Of a DNA stretch of 64,000 nucleotides, positions 8,044 through 17,375 are shown piece by piece. The translations under genes and the position numbers were made by a program. Source of the stretch: Cohnella zeiphila (GTDB lineage Bacteria; Bacillota; Bacilli; Paenibacillales; Paenibacillaceae). The notes under the pieces are model-generated. The model made no database searches and had not been told where the DNA came from. It saw only the letters and a list, made by a program, of their open reading frames with translations. Numbering within the stretch: position 1 is the stretch's first letter; the number at the start of each line of letters is the position of its first letter. The stretch is from assembly GCF_014212055.1 (NCBI RefSeq), contig NZ_JACJVO010000034.1, positions 1 to 64,000 on the forward strand, given 5' to 3'.

Positions 8044-9792
8044 ATGTCGGCGAATGGAACGATCCCCCGTCCGGAGCATCCGCGTCCCCAAATGGTGCGC
8101 GACTCCTGGCTGAATCTGAACGGGGAGTGGCAGTTCGAGATCGATACCGGACGCAGCGGCAAGCAGCGGGAGTGGTTCGCGTCGGACAAGGAGTTCTCCC
8201 GCAGCATTCGGGTTCCTTTCTGCCCGGAGAGCAAGCTGTCCGGCGTCGAGTACAAAGATTTCATGTCCGCCGTGTGGTACAAGCGCACGTTCGACCTGCC
8301 CGCGGAATGGACCGGCGGCCGGGTGCTGCTTCATTTCGGAGCCGTCGATTACGACGCCGAGGTGTGGATCAACGGCCAATCCGTCGGCACGCACCGGGGC
8401 GGATACAGCTCCTTCCGATTCGATATTACCGATCGGCTGGAAGCCGGCGCGAATACGATCACCGTGTACGCGGAAGACGACAATCGCACGGGGCTGCAGC
8501 CGCGCGGCAAGCAGAGCGCGCTGTTCCATTCGCACGGATGCGACTATACGCGCACGACGGGAATCTGGCAGACGGTGTGGCTCGAGCATGTGCCGGAAGC
8601 CTCGATCGCTTCCTTCAAGCTCTACCCGGATCCGGACAACGCCTGCGTCCAGATCGAAGCGAAGCTTCGCGGACCTGCGGCCGGCTGCGCGCTGGAAGCG
8701 ATGGCGTCCTATGGAGGAAAAGAGGTCGGCCGCGCAACCGCCCGGATCGCCGGAGCGTCCGTCCGGTTCACGCTGCCGGTGTCGGAAGTTCATCTGTGGC
8801 AGCCGGGGGATCCGAAGCTGTACGACCTGAAGCTGAAGGTGAGCGGCGGCACGGCGGCGCCCGACGAAGTCGGCTCCTACTTCGGCCTGCGTTCGATCCG
8901 CCTGGACGGCATGGCGTTCCGGATCAACGACAAGTCGGTGTTCCAGCGGCTCGTGCTCGACCAAGGATTTTACCCGGACGGCGTGTACACGGCGCCGACG
9001 GACGAAGACCTGCGCAAGGACATTGAAATTTCGATGGGTCTGGGCTTCAACGGGGCTCGGCTGCATGAAAAGGTATTCGAGGAGCGCTTCTTGTATTGGG
9101 CGGACCGCCTCGGCTATCTGGTCTGGGGAGAACAGGGCAACTGGGGGCTGGACATTACGACGCCCCACGGCCTGGAGCGTTTCCTGCCGGAGTGGATTGA
9201 AGCCGTAGAACGGGATTTCAACCATCCTGCCCTGATCGGCTGGTGCCCGTTCAACGAAACGTGGGACCGGGACGGCACGAAACAGGATAACGAGGTGTTG
9301 CGGATCGTCTACGAGACGACGAAGGCGATCGATTCGACCCGGCCGGTCATCGACACGAGCGGCAACTTCCATGTGGTCACCGACATTTTCGACGTGCACG
9401 ATTACGACCAGAACCCGGAGACGTTCCGGGCGCGCTACGAGCCGATGAAGACGGGCGGCGAGGTGTACGTCACGTTCCCCAAACGGCAGACGTACCGCGG
9501 CGAGCCGTACTTCGTCAGCGAATACGGCGGCATCTGGTGGAACCCGGGCCAGCAGGACGCCAAGTCGTGGGGCTACGGCAATCGGCCGACCACCGAGGAG
9601 GAGTTCCTCTCCCGTTATGCCGGCCTGACCGACGCGCTGCTCGACCATCCGATGATGTTCGGCTTCTGCTATACGCAGCTTTACGACGTCGAGCAGGAAG
9701 TGAACGGGCTGTACACGTACGACCGCAAGCCGAAGTTCGACCCTGAGGCGATTCGGCGCATCAACAGCCGCCGGGCCGCGATCGAGGATTAA
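8044..9792 (+). CDS. glycoside hydrolase family 2 enzyme (beta-galactosidase/glucuronidase-like)
   Basis: A protein of 582 residues with the GH2 order: sugar-binding jelly roll (about 20-180), immunoglobulin-like domain (about 185-285), TIM barrel (about 290-580). The catalytic acid/base is Glu405 in WCPFNETWD and the nucleophile is Glu493 in YFVSEYGG. It has no signal peptide, so it acts in the cytoplasm on imported oligosaccharides. It is shorter than LacZ (about 1020 residues), typical of compact beta-galactosidase, glucuronidase or mannosidase relatives; the exact sugar is not decided by sequence. AAGGAG precedes ATG 8044. Its stop overlaps the end of the convergent kinase gene in TTAA. 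Confidence 0.9.
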   Translation: MSANGTIPRPEHPRPQMVRDSWLNLNGEWQFEIDTGRSGKQREWFASDKEFSRSIRVPFCPESKLSGVEYKDFMSAVWYKRTFDLPAEWTGGRVLLHFGAVDYDAEVWINGQSVGTHRGGYSSFRFDITDRLEAGANTITVYAEDDNRTGLQPRGKQSALFHSHGCDYTRTTGIWQTVWLEHVPEASIASFKLYPDPDNACVQIEAKLRGPAAGCALEAMASYGGKEVGRATARIAGASVRFTLPVSEVHLWQPGDPKLYDLKLKVSGGTAAPDEVGSYFGLRSIRLDGMAFRINDKSVFQRLVLDQGFYPDGVYTAPTDEDLRKDIEISMGLGFNGARLHEKVFEERFLYWADRLGYLVWGEQGNWGLDITTPHGLERFLPEWIEAVERDFNHPALIGWCPFNETWDRDGTKQDNEVLRIVYETTKAIDSTRPVIDTSGNFHVVTDIFDVHDYDQNPETFRARYEPMKTGGEVYVTFPKRQTYRGEPYFVSEYGGIWWNPGQQDAKSWGYGNRPTTEEEFLSRYAGLTDALLDHPMMFGFCYTQLYDVEQEVNGLYTYDRKPKFDPEAIRRINSRRAAIED

Positions 9793-10895
9793 TCGGCGCC
9801 GAGGGCGCTCTCTCGGGAAGCCGGGGCTTGGCGATCCGAGTTGACCGGTATCCGCCCCGTCAGCTCGGCGCCTCCCTCCGGAGCGTTCGCCGCCGACAGG
9901 TCGCCGCCGTGGGCCTTGAAGATGCGCCGGGCGATGGTGAGGCCCAATCCGGCGCCCCCGGTCGTCCGGTTCCGCGACGCTTCGCCGCGATACAGCGGGT
10001 CGAAGATGCGCGGCAGCTCCGACGGGGCGAACCCCGTGCCCGTATCGCGCACCGAGAGCAGCGCGCTCCCGTTCTCCTCGCGGCATCGCACGTACACGCT
10101 GCCGTTCGCGGGCGTATGCCGCACCGCGTTGTCGAGCAGGTTGTTGACGGCCCGCTCCAGCAGATGGGCGTCCCCCTTGATCAGGAGCGGCGAGCCGGCG
10201 GGCTCCGTCCGAATGGAGACCCCTTTGGCCTCCGCCAGCGGCCGCATGCCGTCCGCCGACTTGCTCAGCACCGCGCGAAAATCCACGGTATCGTTATAAT
10301 GACTCTGCTCCAAATACTCCGTCTTGGCGAACGCGAACAGGTCCGACACGAGCCGGTCCAAGTCGTTCGCCTTTTCTTTGCATACCGCCACGTATCTCTT
10401 CATCTGCTCCGGCGTCGATGCGATCCCCTGCTCCAGCCCGTCCAGGTATCCTTTCATGGCGAACAGGGGCGTCCGCAAATCATGGGCCATCGCGCCGATC
10501 CAGAATCGCCGTTCTTCCTCCCACTCGGCCTGCTCGGCGAACGAACGCCGGAGGCTGCCGATCATGACCTCGAAGCCGCTGCGCACCTGCGCAATCTCCG
10601 CGATGCCCGAAGACGGCAGCTCGATGTCCCAATCCCCGTCAGCCACCTGCCGGGCCGCCCGGCCCAGCGATTCGAGCGGCCGGATGATGGACCGGCGAAG
10701 TCCGTATCCGATGGCCAGAACGACCAGCAGCAAACCGGCCGGCGCGGCGACCCACAGACCCGCCGGTCCTCCCGATTCCAGATCCCAAGTGCCGGTCAGC
10801 GCGTAATGCGCCGCGACATAAATCATCCAGACCAGATTGAGGAACGCCAGCATGGCCGCCGCCGCCAGCACCCGAACGCGCAGGGTCCTTCTCAT
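9789..10895 (-). CDS. sensor histidine kinase (two-component, OmpR-partner type)
   Basis: A protein of 368 residues with two membrane helices (about 8-30 and 44-66) flanking a very short outside loop. A HAMP segment, the phospho-acceptor box GAMAHDLRTPLFAMKGYLDG and a C-terminal HATPase domain follow, the last with NLLDNAVRHTP, DTGTGFAP and GGAGLGLTIA. The short extracytoplasmic loop suggests sensing in or at the membrane. Its ATG overlaps the stop codon of the regulator gene (ATGA), so the pair is translationally coupled. Confidence 0.93.
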   Translation of the reverse strand: MRRTLRVRVLAAAAMLAFLNLVWMIYVAAHYALTGTWDLESGGPAGLWVAAPAGLLLVVLAIGYGLRRSIIRPLESLGRAARQVADGDWDIELPSSGIAEIAQVRSGFEVMIGSLRRSFAEQAEWEEERRFWIGAMAHDLRTPLFAMKGYLDGLEQGIASTPEQMKRYVAVCKEKANDLDRLVSDLFAFAKTEYLEQSHYNDTVDFRAVLSKSADGMRPLAEAKGVSIRTEPAGSPLLIKGDAHLLERAVNNLLDNAVRHTPANGSVYVRCREENGSALLSVRDTGTGFAPSELPRIFDPLYRGEASRNRTTGGAGLGLTIARRIFKAHGGDLSAANAPEGGAELTGRIPVNSDRQAPASRESALGAD

Positions 10896-11587
10896 AGCTC
10901 CGCCTCCAGCCGGTAACCGACTCCCCATACGTTCGTCAAGATTTGCGGGCTGTCGGGATCGGCCTCGATTTTCTCGCGCAGGCGGGCGATATGGACGCGA
11001 ACGGTATGCTTGTCTCCTACCCCTTCCCAGAACCGGTCCAGCAGCTGCTCATAGGTGAACACCTGCCGGGGGTGCTCGCACAGGAGGCGCAGCAGCTCGT
11101 ATTCCTTGGGCGTAAGCGAGACCGGGCGATCGCCGACGAACACGTCCCGCGAGGCGAGGTCCAGTCGGAGCCGCCCGTAGTTCAGCATGGGCGGAGCCGG
11201 AGAACGGGAAGGCTGATACCGTCGCAGGACGGCCTTCACCCGGGCGACGATCTCGCCGGGGGAAGCGGTCTTGACGATGTAGTCGTCGCCTCCGAGCCCC
11301 AGCCCCCGGATCTTGTCCACGTCGTCGCCGCGCGCGCTGAGGAATAGAACGGGCACGTCGCTCTCCGCGCGGATCTTCCGGCAGACGTCGAAGCCGTTCT
11401 GCCCGGGCATCATGATGTCGAGCAGGACGCATTGCGGCCTCAGCTGCCGGAACCGAGCCAGCGCCTCCTCCGCTTCGCCCGCGGTCGCGACCTCGAACCC
11501 GTCGTTCTCCAGGAAATCTCTCATCAACTCGACGATGCTCGGATCGTCGTCGACGACCAGTACCGTCTGCCGTTCGCTCACGCGCAT
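10892..11587 (-). CDS. OmpR/PhoB-family response regulator
   Basis: A protein of 231 residues. The receiver domain has acidic residues at VVDDD, the phospho-acceptor Asp57 in LLDIMMPG and the lysine in YIVKTASP. The usual Lys-Pro pair is Lys-Thr here, a minor oddity. The C-terminal winged helix (LTPKEYELLRLLCEHPRQVF to TNVWGVGYR) is typical of the OmpR/PhoB type. The start is ATG 11587 with AGGCGG ahead. It is cotranscribed with the kinase at 9789. Targets are unknown. Confidence 0.94.
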   Translation of the reverse strand: MRVSERQTVLVVDDDPSIVELMRDFLENDGFEVATAGEAEEALARFRQLRPQCVLLDIMMPGQNGFDVCRKIRAESDVPVLFLSARGDDVDKIRGLGLGGDDYIVKTASPGEIVARVKAVLRRYQPSRSPAPPMLNYGRLRLDLASRDVFVGDRPVSLTPKEYELLRLLCEHPRQVFTYEQLLDRFWEGVGDKHTVRVHIARLREKIEADPDSPQILTNVWGVGYRLEAEL

Positions 11588-11791
11588 GCACCGCCTTCTT
11601 TGCTTCTGCGGCGGCCTTCTCCCGGGCCGCCGGATCATGGTAAGTATAGCATCCCTCCCGGCCACGTGCTGCCGCCTTGCGTTTTGGGACGGTATGTTGA
11701 TGGTTTCGTGACGATTGGTTCGCTCGTTCCGATACAGCTGGCGGCTATATTGGGGAGCATGGGCTGCAGACTTGAGGAAAGGAGGGTTCTT

Positions 11792-12004
11792 ATGGAATCC
11801 GGAACGAACGGATTGAACTGGGCGTCGGTCGAATGGCTGATCGCGTTCGCCTTGGTCCTTTTCGCCGCTTTCCGCTTCATTCGCCTGCAGGAAGGCCGCG
11901 GTTTCGGCCGGCGGCCGCTGGACGAGCTGATGCGCCGCTACGCCAAGGGGGAGATCGACGAAGCGGAATATCGGAGAACCAAGCAAGTGTTGTCGGAAAA
12001 GTAA
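11792..12004 (+). CDS. small membrane protein with SHOCT domain
   Basis: Seventy residues: one membrane helix (about 13-27) and a C-terminal SHOCT motif (LDELMRRYAKGEIDEAEYRR). SHOCT motifs are short helical pairs found at the ends of many bacterial proteins and probably mediate oligomerisation. AAAGGAGG is ideally placed before ATG 11792. It heads a two-gene unit with the DUF2306-like gene 36 bp downstream, divergent from the two-component system. Confidence 0.82.
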   Translation: MESGTNGLNWASVEWLIAFALVLFAAFRFIRLQEGRGFGRRPLDELMRRYAKGEIDEAEYRRTKQVLSEK

Positions 12005-12040
12005 AGGGCGGCGCCCTGCCGCTGCCCGGAGAGGGGTCCT

Positions 12041-12694
12041 ATGAACGGCAAAATTTTTTATCCCGTCCTCGTCGTCTTCGCGGCGGGGTACGTGCTCTGG
12101 ACGCTGGCCGCCCACTTCGCGGTCGACCCGCAGACGTCCGATTTTCTCAGCCATAAGACGAATCTTCTGCATCCGATCCGCCTCCCGGCCTGGCTCCGCG
12201 TGCTGGACTTCCACGTGGCCTCCGCCTGTCTCGCGATGGCCGCGGGCGCCTTGAACTTCTCCGAGCGGCTGCGGCGGCGCAACCGCCAGCTTCACCGGGG
12301 AACCGGCTACGTCTATATCGCGGCCGTACTGGCGGTGTGCGCGACATCCGGGTACATGGCCCCCCATGCGACCGGCGGAAGAGCGGTCAGCTCCGCGTTC
12401 AACCTGCTCAATCTGGTCTGGATGGCGTTCACGGTCATCGCGCTGGTCCAGATCAAGCGCAAGCGGATCGCCAAGCATCGCGAATGGATGATTCGAAGCT
12501 ACCTGTTCTGCTTCACGAACCTGTCCATTCACGCTCTCTTGTCCGTCTTCCACGGCATGATCGGCATGACGTACGAGACCGGCTACGCCATCAGCGTGTT
12601 CGGATCGATCGCGCTGCTTCCGCTGCTGGCCGAAGCCGTCATCCGCCTGCGCCCCGCGCTGCCGCCGAGCGTCTCGGACCGAAGCCTGTCGTGA
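12041..12694 (+). CDS. DUF2306-like multi-pass membrane protein
   Basis: A protein of 217 residues with about six or seven membrane helices. The conserved-looking histidines (RQLHRGTGYVYI, and KHREWMIRSYLFC) fit the DUF2306 family, whose role is unknown though the histidines suggest a redox or metal/heme-binding function. It lies directly downstream of the SHOCT protein in the same unit, behind GGAGAGG. Confidence 0.75.
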   Translation: MNGKIFYPVLVVFAAGYVLWTLAAHFAVDPQTSDFLSHKTNLLHPIRLPAWLRVLDFHVASACLAMAAGALNFSERLRRRNRQLHRGTGYVYIAAVLAVCATSGYMAPHATGGRAVSSAFNLLNLVWMAFTVIALVQIKRKRIAKHREWMIRSYLFCFTNLSIHALLSVFHGMIGMTYETGYAISVFGSIALLPLLAEAVIRLRPALPPSVSDRSLS

Positions 12695-12775
12695 CGACAA
12701 GCAAAACCGACTGAGCCGTCCTCGGATCTTCCGCTCCAGACTTCCGTTTTGAACGGTGCGGCCCGGTTCCGGCTT

Positions 12776-12966
12776 AACGAACTGGAAAATCTCCCTTCCT
12801 TGACGCAAAATACGCTTGCCGGCAGGAACGAACGGGAAGTGCTCCTCTTATTCGGGCCATGGACCGCGATTTTGGGATTCTGGGGCCGATTAAACGGAGC
12901 TTTTCCCGTTCAGGCCGTGAAGGGACGCCATCGTGGGCCAATAAAGGGAGAAAATCCTGTTTAAGC
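12776..12966. repeat. four-unit inverted intergenic repeat, locus 2
   Basis: Four degenerate units share the core GAAC, a purine-rich stretch (GGGAAAA-like), CTCC, TTTATT and GGCC. Two are direct, starting at 12776 and 12827 (51 bp apart). Two are inverted, with their 5' ends near 12913 and 12964 (51 bp apart). The two AACGAA starts and the CTTATT-GGGCC end of the second unit match the element at 4367-4547. The last unit touches the 3' end of the GH32 gene (stop at 12961-12963). Confidence 0.6.
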
Positions 12967-14427
12967 GAGACGATACAGCGTCAAGGAACTCAGTTTGGCG
13001 TCTCCACCGAGGGAATATAACGCTACGCTCCGGTTCGGGCCCGACGGGAAAATCAGATCCGTCATAACGAGCCTCCCGTCGCCGGCGAACACTTCGACCG
13101 AGGAGCGGTCGACGAAGATCCACAGCCGGAGCCGCCGTTCGGCCGGGTCGAGCGGCGCGGCGTGCCTGCAGGGGAACAGCTCGTGAAAATCGGTCCGGCC
13201 GGAGCAGGTTCGGTCGATAAACAGCTCGCCCCGCCGCGCGTCATAGCCGACGATCGTCTCTTCCCCCGGCGCCGTCCCGAACCGGATGCCGACTTCCGCG
13301 GCGGTATCCGGCTCGAATTCGGCAACCGCTTCCAAAGCGTTGCCGGAGGCGTCGCCGGTCCATTCGGCGCCCGAACGAAGCACGGTATCGCTCCACCGGC
13401 CGATCTCTTCCCGAAGCCGCTCGACTTCGGCGACAGGCTGCTGGACGATGCGCGGGCCCTCCGCCGTATCCGCCAGAGTCAACTCCCGAGGAAGCGTCAT
13501 CGCGCCTCTCCAGACCGTCGCCGGCGTAACGCCAGCATATTTCAAGTTGACCATCCATCCGATGAAAAGACGGCGGCCGTCTTCGCGGGGAATATTCGAC
13601 CAGGTCGCGCCTGCGTAATTGTCCCGTCCGCGATCCATCCACAGCACCGTATCGGACGGATGGTCGTTCACGAAGGCCGTGCCGTCGAAGCTTCCGACGA
13701 AATACTGCGTGCCCGAGCCCGCCGGGTCGTCCGGATCGCCCCCGACGCTGACCATCAGCACCCACTTGCGGCCCGCGGCCCCGCCGTCTACGGGGAGCTC
13801 GAACAGGTCCGGGCACTCCCAGACGCCGGCATGGCTTCCTTCCCCCGCTCCGAAGTCACTCGCAAACGTCCATTCCTTCAAATCCGGGGACGTATAAAAC
13901 CGGACGCGATCTCCTGCGGATACCACCATGACCCACTTTGCCGCCGCTTCATGCCAGATCGCCTTCGGGTCGCGAAAGTCGAGAACGGACTCGTCGCCCA
14001 GGACCGGATTGCCGGCGTATTTCGTCCAGGTTCGGCCGTTGTCCTTGCTGTACGCAATGCTCTGCCGCTGCAGCGGCTCGCGGGTTTGCGGACGCTCGGC
14101 ATGCTGGGTGAAGACGGCGACCAGTCCTTTTCCGCCGCCGAAGAACCCCGACGTATCGTTCTCGTCGACCACCGCGCAGCCCGAGAAGATCGTTCCGTGC
14201 TCGTCGGGAGCGAGCGCGATCGGAAGATGCTCCCAATGGATCAGATCGCGGCTGACGGCATGCCCCCAGTGCATCGGCCCCCATTGCAAGTCGAACGGAT
14301 GGTGCTGGTAGAACAGATGATACTCTCCCTCGCAAAATACGAGCCCGTTCGGGTCGTTCATCCAGTTGCCGGGAGGCGTGAAATGAAGCCGAGGACGCTG
14401 ATCGTCTTGCCCGCTGCTAGGATTCAT
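12961..14427 (-). CDS. glycoside hydrolase family 32 enzyme (beta-fructosidase)
   Basis: A protein of 488 residues that hydrolyses fructosyl bonds (sucrose, sucrose phosphate or fructo-oligosaccharides). The three GH32 signatures are present: the nucleophile Asp25 in WMNDPNG, Asp153 in FRDPK, and the acid/base Glu204 in WECPDLF. The five-bladed propeller (about 1-330) is followed by a beta-sandwich ending with DRSSVEVFAGDG. It has no signal peptide, so action is cytoplasmic. Start ATG 14427 follows AAAGGCGGTGG. No sugar transporter or PTS gene adjoins it; it stands alone between repeat locus 2 and an aldo/keto reductase gene. Confidence 0.93.
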   Translation of the reverse strand: MNPSSGQDDQRPRLHFTPPGNWMNDPNGLVFCEGEYHLFYQHHPFDLQWGPMHWGHAVSRDLIHWEHLPIALAPDEHGTIFSGCAVVDENDTSGFFGGGKGLVAVFTQHAERPQTREPLQRQSIAYSKDNGRTWTKYAGNPVLGDESVLDFRDPKAIWHEAAAKWVMVVSAGDRVRFYTSPDLKEWTFASDFGAGEGSHAGVWECPDLFELPVDGGAAGRKWVLMVSVGGDPDDPAGSGTQYFVGSFDGTAFVNDHPSDTVLWMDRGRDNYAGATWSNIPREDGRRLFIGWMVNLKYAGVTPATVWRGAMTLPRELTLADTAEGPRIVQQPVAEVERLREEIGRWSDTVLRSGAEWTGDASGNALEAVAEFEPDTAAEVGIRFGTAPGEETIVGYDARRGELFIDRTCSGRTDFHELFPCRHAAPLDPAERRLRLWIFVDRSSVEVFAGDGRLVMTDLIFPSGPNRSVALYSLGGDAKLSSLTLYRLA

Positions 14428-14571
14428 AGGGCTGCCACCGCCTTTATTGTCCGGAGTCACCGCTATCGTAGCCCTTCTTTTTTTCCAATGCAAGATCTTT
14501 CGGCGCAAGCCTTAGTAACCTTCAGTATAGGTAGTGACGCGCGGTTTACCTAGGGAAAAGCATTTCACGTC

Positions 14572-14600
14572 TTACAATCGGCTCCGACCTTACCTATAAT
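14572..14600 (+). promoter_or_regulatory. promoter of the aldo/keto reductase gene
   Basis: A perfect TATAAT (14595-14600) has TTACAA 17 bp upstream (14572-14577), about 100 bp before the start codon. A short dyad TTGTG-C-CACAA lies in the leader at 14631-14641. Confidence 0.55.
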
Positions 14601-14698
14601 GGGGAGCGAAGTTGTAACCTTCCGGCCGTTGTGCCACAATCAATAAAGGTAAAGGGACGAGCCAGTTGGAGCCCTATCTCTAAGGAGGAAATCCATTC

Positions 14699-15616
14699 AT
14701 GAAAACGATGAAGCTGGGAACCAGCTCGCTGGAAGTGCCTGTCGTCGCCGTCGGCTGCATGCGCATCAACTCGCTCGGCAAAGCCGAGGCGGAGCGGTTC
14801 GTGCAAGCGTCGCTGGAAGCGGGCGCGAATTTCTTCGATCATGCGGATATATACGGCGGCGGGACGTGCGAGGAGATCTTCGCGGAAGCGATTCATATGA
14901 ACGACGACGTTCGCGAGAAGATCATTCTGCAATCCAAGTGCGGCATCCGCAAAGGAATGTTCGACTTCTCCAAGGAGCACATCCTGTCGTCCGTGGACGG
15001 CATTCTGAAGCGGCTGAAAACCGACTATCTGGACGTGCTGCTCCTGCACCGCCCGGATACGCTCGTCGAGCCGGAGGAAGTGGCGGAAGCGTTCGATCAG
15101 CTCGCGACCTCGGGGAAAGTCCGGCACTTCGGCGTCTCCAACCAGCATCCGCGGCAGATCGACCTGCTGAAGAAGTACGTGAAGCAGCCGATCGTCGCCA
15201 ACCAGCTTCAGCTGAGCATCACCAACACGACGATGATCGCCAGCGGCTTCAACGTCAACATGGAGAACGACGCCGCGGTGAACCGCGACGGAGGCGTGCT
15301 CGACTACTGCCGCCTGAACGACATCACGATTCAGCCTTGGTCTCCGTTCCAATACGGATTTTTTGAAGGGGTGTTCCTCGGCAACGAGAAATTCCCGGAG
15401 CTCAACAAGAAGATCGACGAAGTGGCGGCGAAGTACGACGTCAGCAACACGACGATCGCCATCGCCTGGCTGCTGCGCCACCCGGCGAAGATGCAGCCGG
15501 TCACCGGCACGATGAACATCGGCCGCCTGCAGGATTGCATCAAGGCCAGCGACATCTACCTGACCCGCGAGGAATGGTACGAGATCTTCCGCGCGGCAGG
15601 CAATATTCTGCCTTAA
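14699..15616 (+). CDS. aldo/keto reductase, YdhF-like
   Basis: A protein of 305 residues forming an NAD(P)H-dependent TIM-barrel oxidoreductase. The catalytic tetrad is visible: Asp47 and Tyr52 in FFDHADIYGGG, Lys80 in LQSKCG, His117 in LLLHRPD. FGVSNQHP and PWSPFQYGFF follow, as in the YdhF/AKR general oxidoreductases. AAGGAGG precedes the ATG. It is a single-gene unit with its own promoter and terminator. The substrate cannot be inferred. Confidence 0.9.
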   Translation: MKTMKLGTSSLEVPVVAVGCMRINSLGKAEAERFVQASLEAGANFFDHADIYGGGTCEEIFAEAIHMNDDVREKIILQSKCGIRKGMFDFSKEHILSSVDGILKRLKTDYLDVLLLHRPDTLVEPEEVAEAFDQLATSGKVRHFGVSNQHPRQIDLLKKYVKQPIVANQLQLSITNTTMIASGFNVNMENDAAVNRDGGVLDYCRLNDITIQPWSPFQYGFFEGVFLGNEKFPELNKKIDEVAAKYDVSNTTIAIAWLLRHPAKMQPVTGTMNIGRLQDCIKASDIYLTREEWYEIFRAAGNILP

Positions 15617-15626
15617 GGAACGCAAG

Positions 15627-15670
15627 CAGGCTTCAAGTGGAAGGGACTTTCCATTTGAAGCCTGTTTTTT
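15627..15670 (+). terminator. terminator of the aldo/keto reductase gene
   Basis: CAGGCTTCAA and TTGAAGCCTG, extended by GTGGAAAG-like inner pairing, form a long hairpin. TTTTTT follows, 11 bp past the stop codon. Confidence 0.9.
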
Positions 15671-15755
15671 CGTTGTCGAAACCCGAGGCGTTTGATACAA
15701 TGAAAATGCGAACAGACATTCCGTTATGATTCCGTTCGCGGATCGGAGAGTCCTT

Positions 15756-16340
15756 ATGAAATACGAGAAATCCTCCGGCGTACCCGAACATCTTATCCGC
15801 GAAGAACCTTACAGCTACGAAGACTATGCCAACTTGCCCGATGACGGCAACCGCTACGAAGTCGCCGACGGCGTCCTTCAAGCGATGTCGCCTTCTCCGG
15901 GGACAAAGCATCAGAAAATATTGAGGAATCTGACAGCCTCCTTTCAATCGCATTGCAAACCGTCCGGCCAATTTTTCTTCGCGCCGCTTGACGTCATTTT
16001 GTCGCGTTACCATGTTCGCCAACCCGACTTTATATTTGTCTCCAACGAACGCCTTACCATTGTTACGGAACGTGGAATTGAAGGCGCTCCCGATCTGGCG
16101 GCGGAGATCCTCTCTCCTTCCACGGCGCAGAAGGACAAGACTGAGAAGAGACTGGAGTATGCCCGATTCGGTGTCAAGGAGTACTGGATAATCGATCCGG
16201 TTTATGAATTGCTGGAGCAGCACGTTCTTGATGTCGAAGAGCGGCGATTCTCCTTGCGGCATATTTACAAACGCGGCGATGTCGTTGAATCCGGGATCGT
16301 TCCTTGCGTTCAATTGTCTCTTCAAGATTTGTTCGATTAG
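15756..16340 (+). CDS. Uma2-family (DUF820) PD-(D/E)XK nuclease-like protein
   Basis: A protein of 194 residues of the Uma2 group, which has the restriction-endonuclease fold. Visible elements are YEVADGVLQAMSPSPGTKH near the N-terminus, the Asp of QPDFIFV, the Glu of AAEILSPSTAQKDKTEKR and the YARFGVKEYWIIDP segment. Such genes are common in cyanobacteria and scattered in Firmicutes, usually as solitary genes of uncertain role. Start ATG 15756 follows GGAGAG. No transposase or toxin partner adjoins it. Confidence 0.85.
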   Translation: MKYEKSSGVPEHLIREEPYSYEDYANLPDDGNRYEVADGVLQAMSPSPGTKHQKILRNLTASFQSHCKPSGQFFFAPLDVILSRYHVRQPDFIFVSNERLTIVTERGIEGAPDLAAEILSPSTAQKDKTEKRLEYARFGVKEYWIIDPVYELLEQHVLDVEERRFSLRHIYKRGDVVESGIVPCVQLSLQDLFD

Positions 16341-16370
16341 ATCTGAATCGATTAGGGGAGGGAACTCGCC

Positions 16371-17369
16371 ATGGAATATACCTATCTGGGCAGAACGGGT
16401 TTGCAGGTTTCTCGTTTCTGCCTCGGAACGATGACGTACGGGGACTGGGACTTGGACGAGCGTACCTCGTTGTCGATCATTCATCGGGTGCTGGACGCCG
16501 GCATCAACTTTCTCGACACGGCGGATACGTACGGCAAGGGGACGAGCGAGGAAATCATCGGCAAAGCGATCAGGGACCGCCGGGATCGCGTCATCGTCGC
16601 TACCAAGTTCAAGGTCCGCACCCAGGAGGGGCCGAACGGGGAAGGAGCCAGCCGCTACCGCATCATGCGGCAGGTCGAAGCCAGCCTGAAACGGCTGAAC
16701 ACCGATTATATCGACCTCTACCAGGTGCACCGCCCGGACCCGCATACCCCGCTGGACGAGACACTGCGGGCGCTGGACGATCTGGTGAAGCAGGGCAAGG
16801 TCCGCTATATCGGCTGCTCCAACTTCGAAGCCTGGCGAATCGTCGAGTCGCTCTGGACGAGCGATCGCATGAACCTGGAGCGCTTCGTCACGAACCAGCC
16901 CTCGTACAATCTGTTCAATCGTACGATCGAACAAGAGATTCTGCCGGCTTCCGAGCGCCACGGACTGGCGACGCTGGCCTACTCGCCGCTGGACGGCGGC
17001 TGGCTGTCGGGCAAGTACCGCGCGGGACGCCCGCTGCCGGACAACTCCCGCGGCGAGCGGATGGATGTAGCTTCCGAAGCGAACCGGGCGAAGCTGGAGA
17101 AGGTCGAGCGGTTGGCTCAATGGGCCGAGTCGCGCGGAATAAGCCTCGGCCAGTTCGCCTTGGCCTGGCTGCTGGACCGGAAGAGCGTCATTCCGGTCGT
17201 CGGCATCCGCAGCGAGAAGCAGCTCGAATCCAACCTTCAAGCGCTTCAGGTTCAGCTGACCGACGATGACCGGAAGCAGGTCGATCTCTTGTCCCCGAGC
17301 CCGTATCGGGACTACTCGCAGGATGGCAGCTTCTGGTTTAACGAGCCGCGGGCTTACCGGTTCAAGTAG
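16371..17369 (+). CDS. aldo/keto reductase, potassium-channel-beta-like subgroup
   Basis: A protein of 332 residues with the AKR tetrad Asp49, Tyr54, Lys79 and His120. The subgroup features are EYTYLGRTGLQVSRFCLGTM at the start, GCSNFEAW and LATLAYSPLDGGWLSGKY. It closely resembles the gene at 43388-44362 in layout (both have ATK, KEPGPNG- or QEGPNG-SRY and LNTDYxDLYQxH), so the two are probably paralogues. It follows the Uma2 gene by 30 bp behind AGGGGAGGG, so the pair may be cotranscribed without a functional link. Confidence 0.9.
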   Translation: MEYTYLGRTGLQVSRFCLGTMTYGDWDLDERTSLSIIHRVLDAGINFLDTADTYGKGTSEEIIGKAIRDRRDRVIVATKFKVRTQEGPNGEGASRYRIMRQVEASLKRLNTDYIDLYQVHRPDPHTPLDETLRALDDLVKQGKVRYIGCSNFEAWRIVESLWTSDRMNLERFVTNQPSYNLFNRTIEQEILPASERHGLATLAYSPLDGGWLSGKYRAGRPLPDNSRGERMDVASEANRAKLEKVERLAQWAESRGISLGQFALAWLLDRKSVIPVVGIRSEKQLESNLQALQVQLTDDDRKQVDLLSPSPYRDYSQDGSFWFNEPRAYRFK

Positions 17370-17375
17370 CATGGA

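Noticed and set aside
14631..14641. TTGTG-C-CACAA dyad as a Rex redox-sensor site before the aldo/keto reductase
   Set aside because: Rex sites have two TTGTG-type arms about 8 bp apart; here the spacer is one base.
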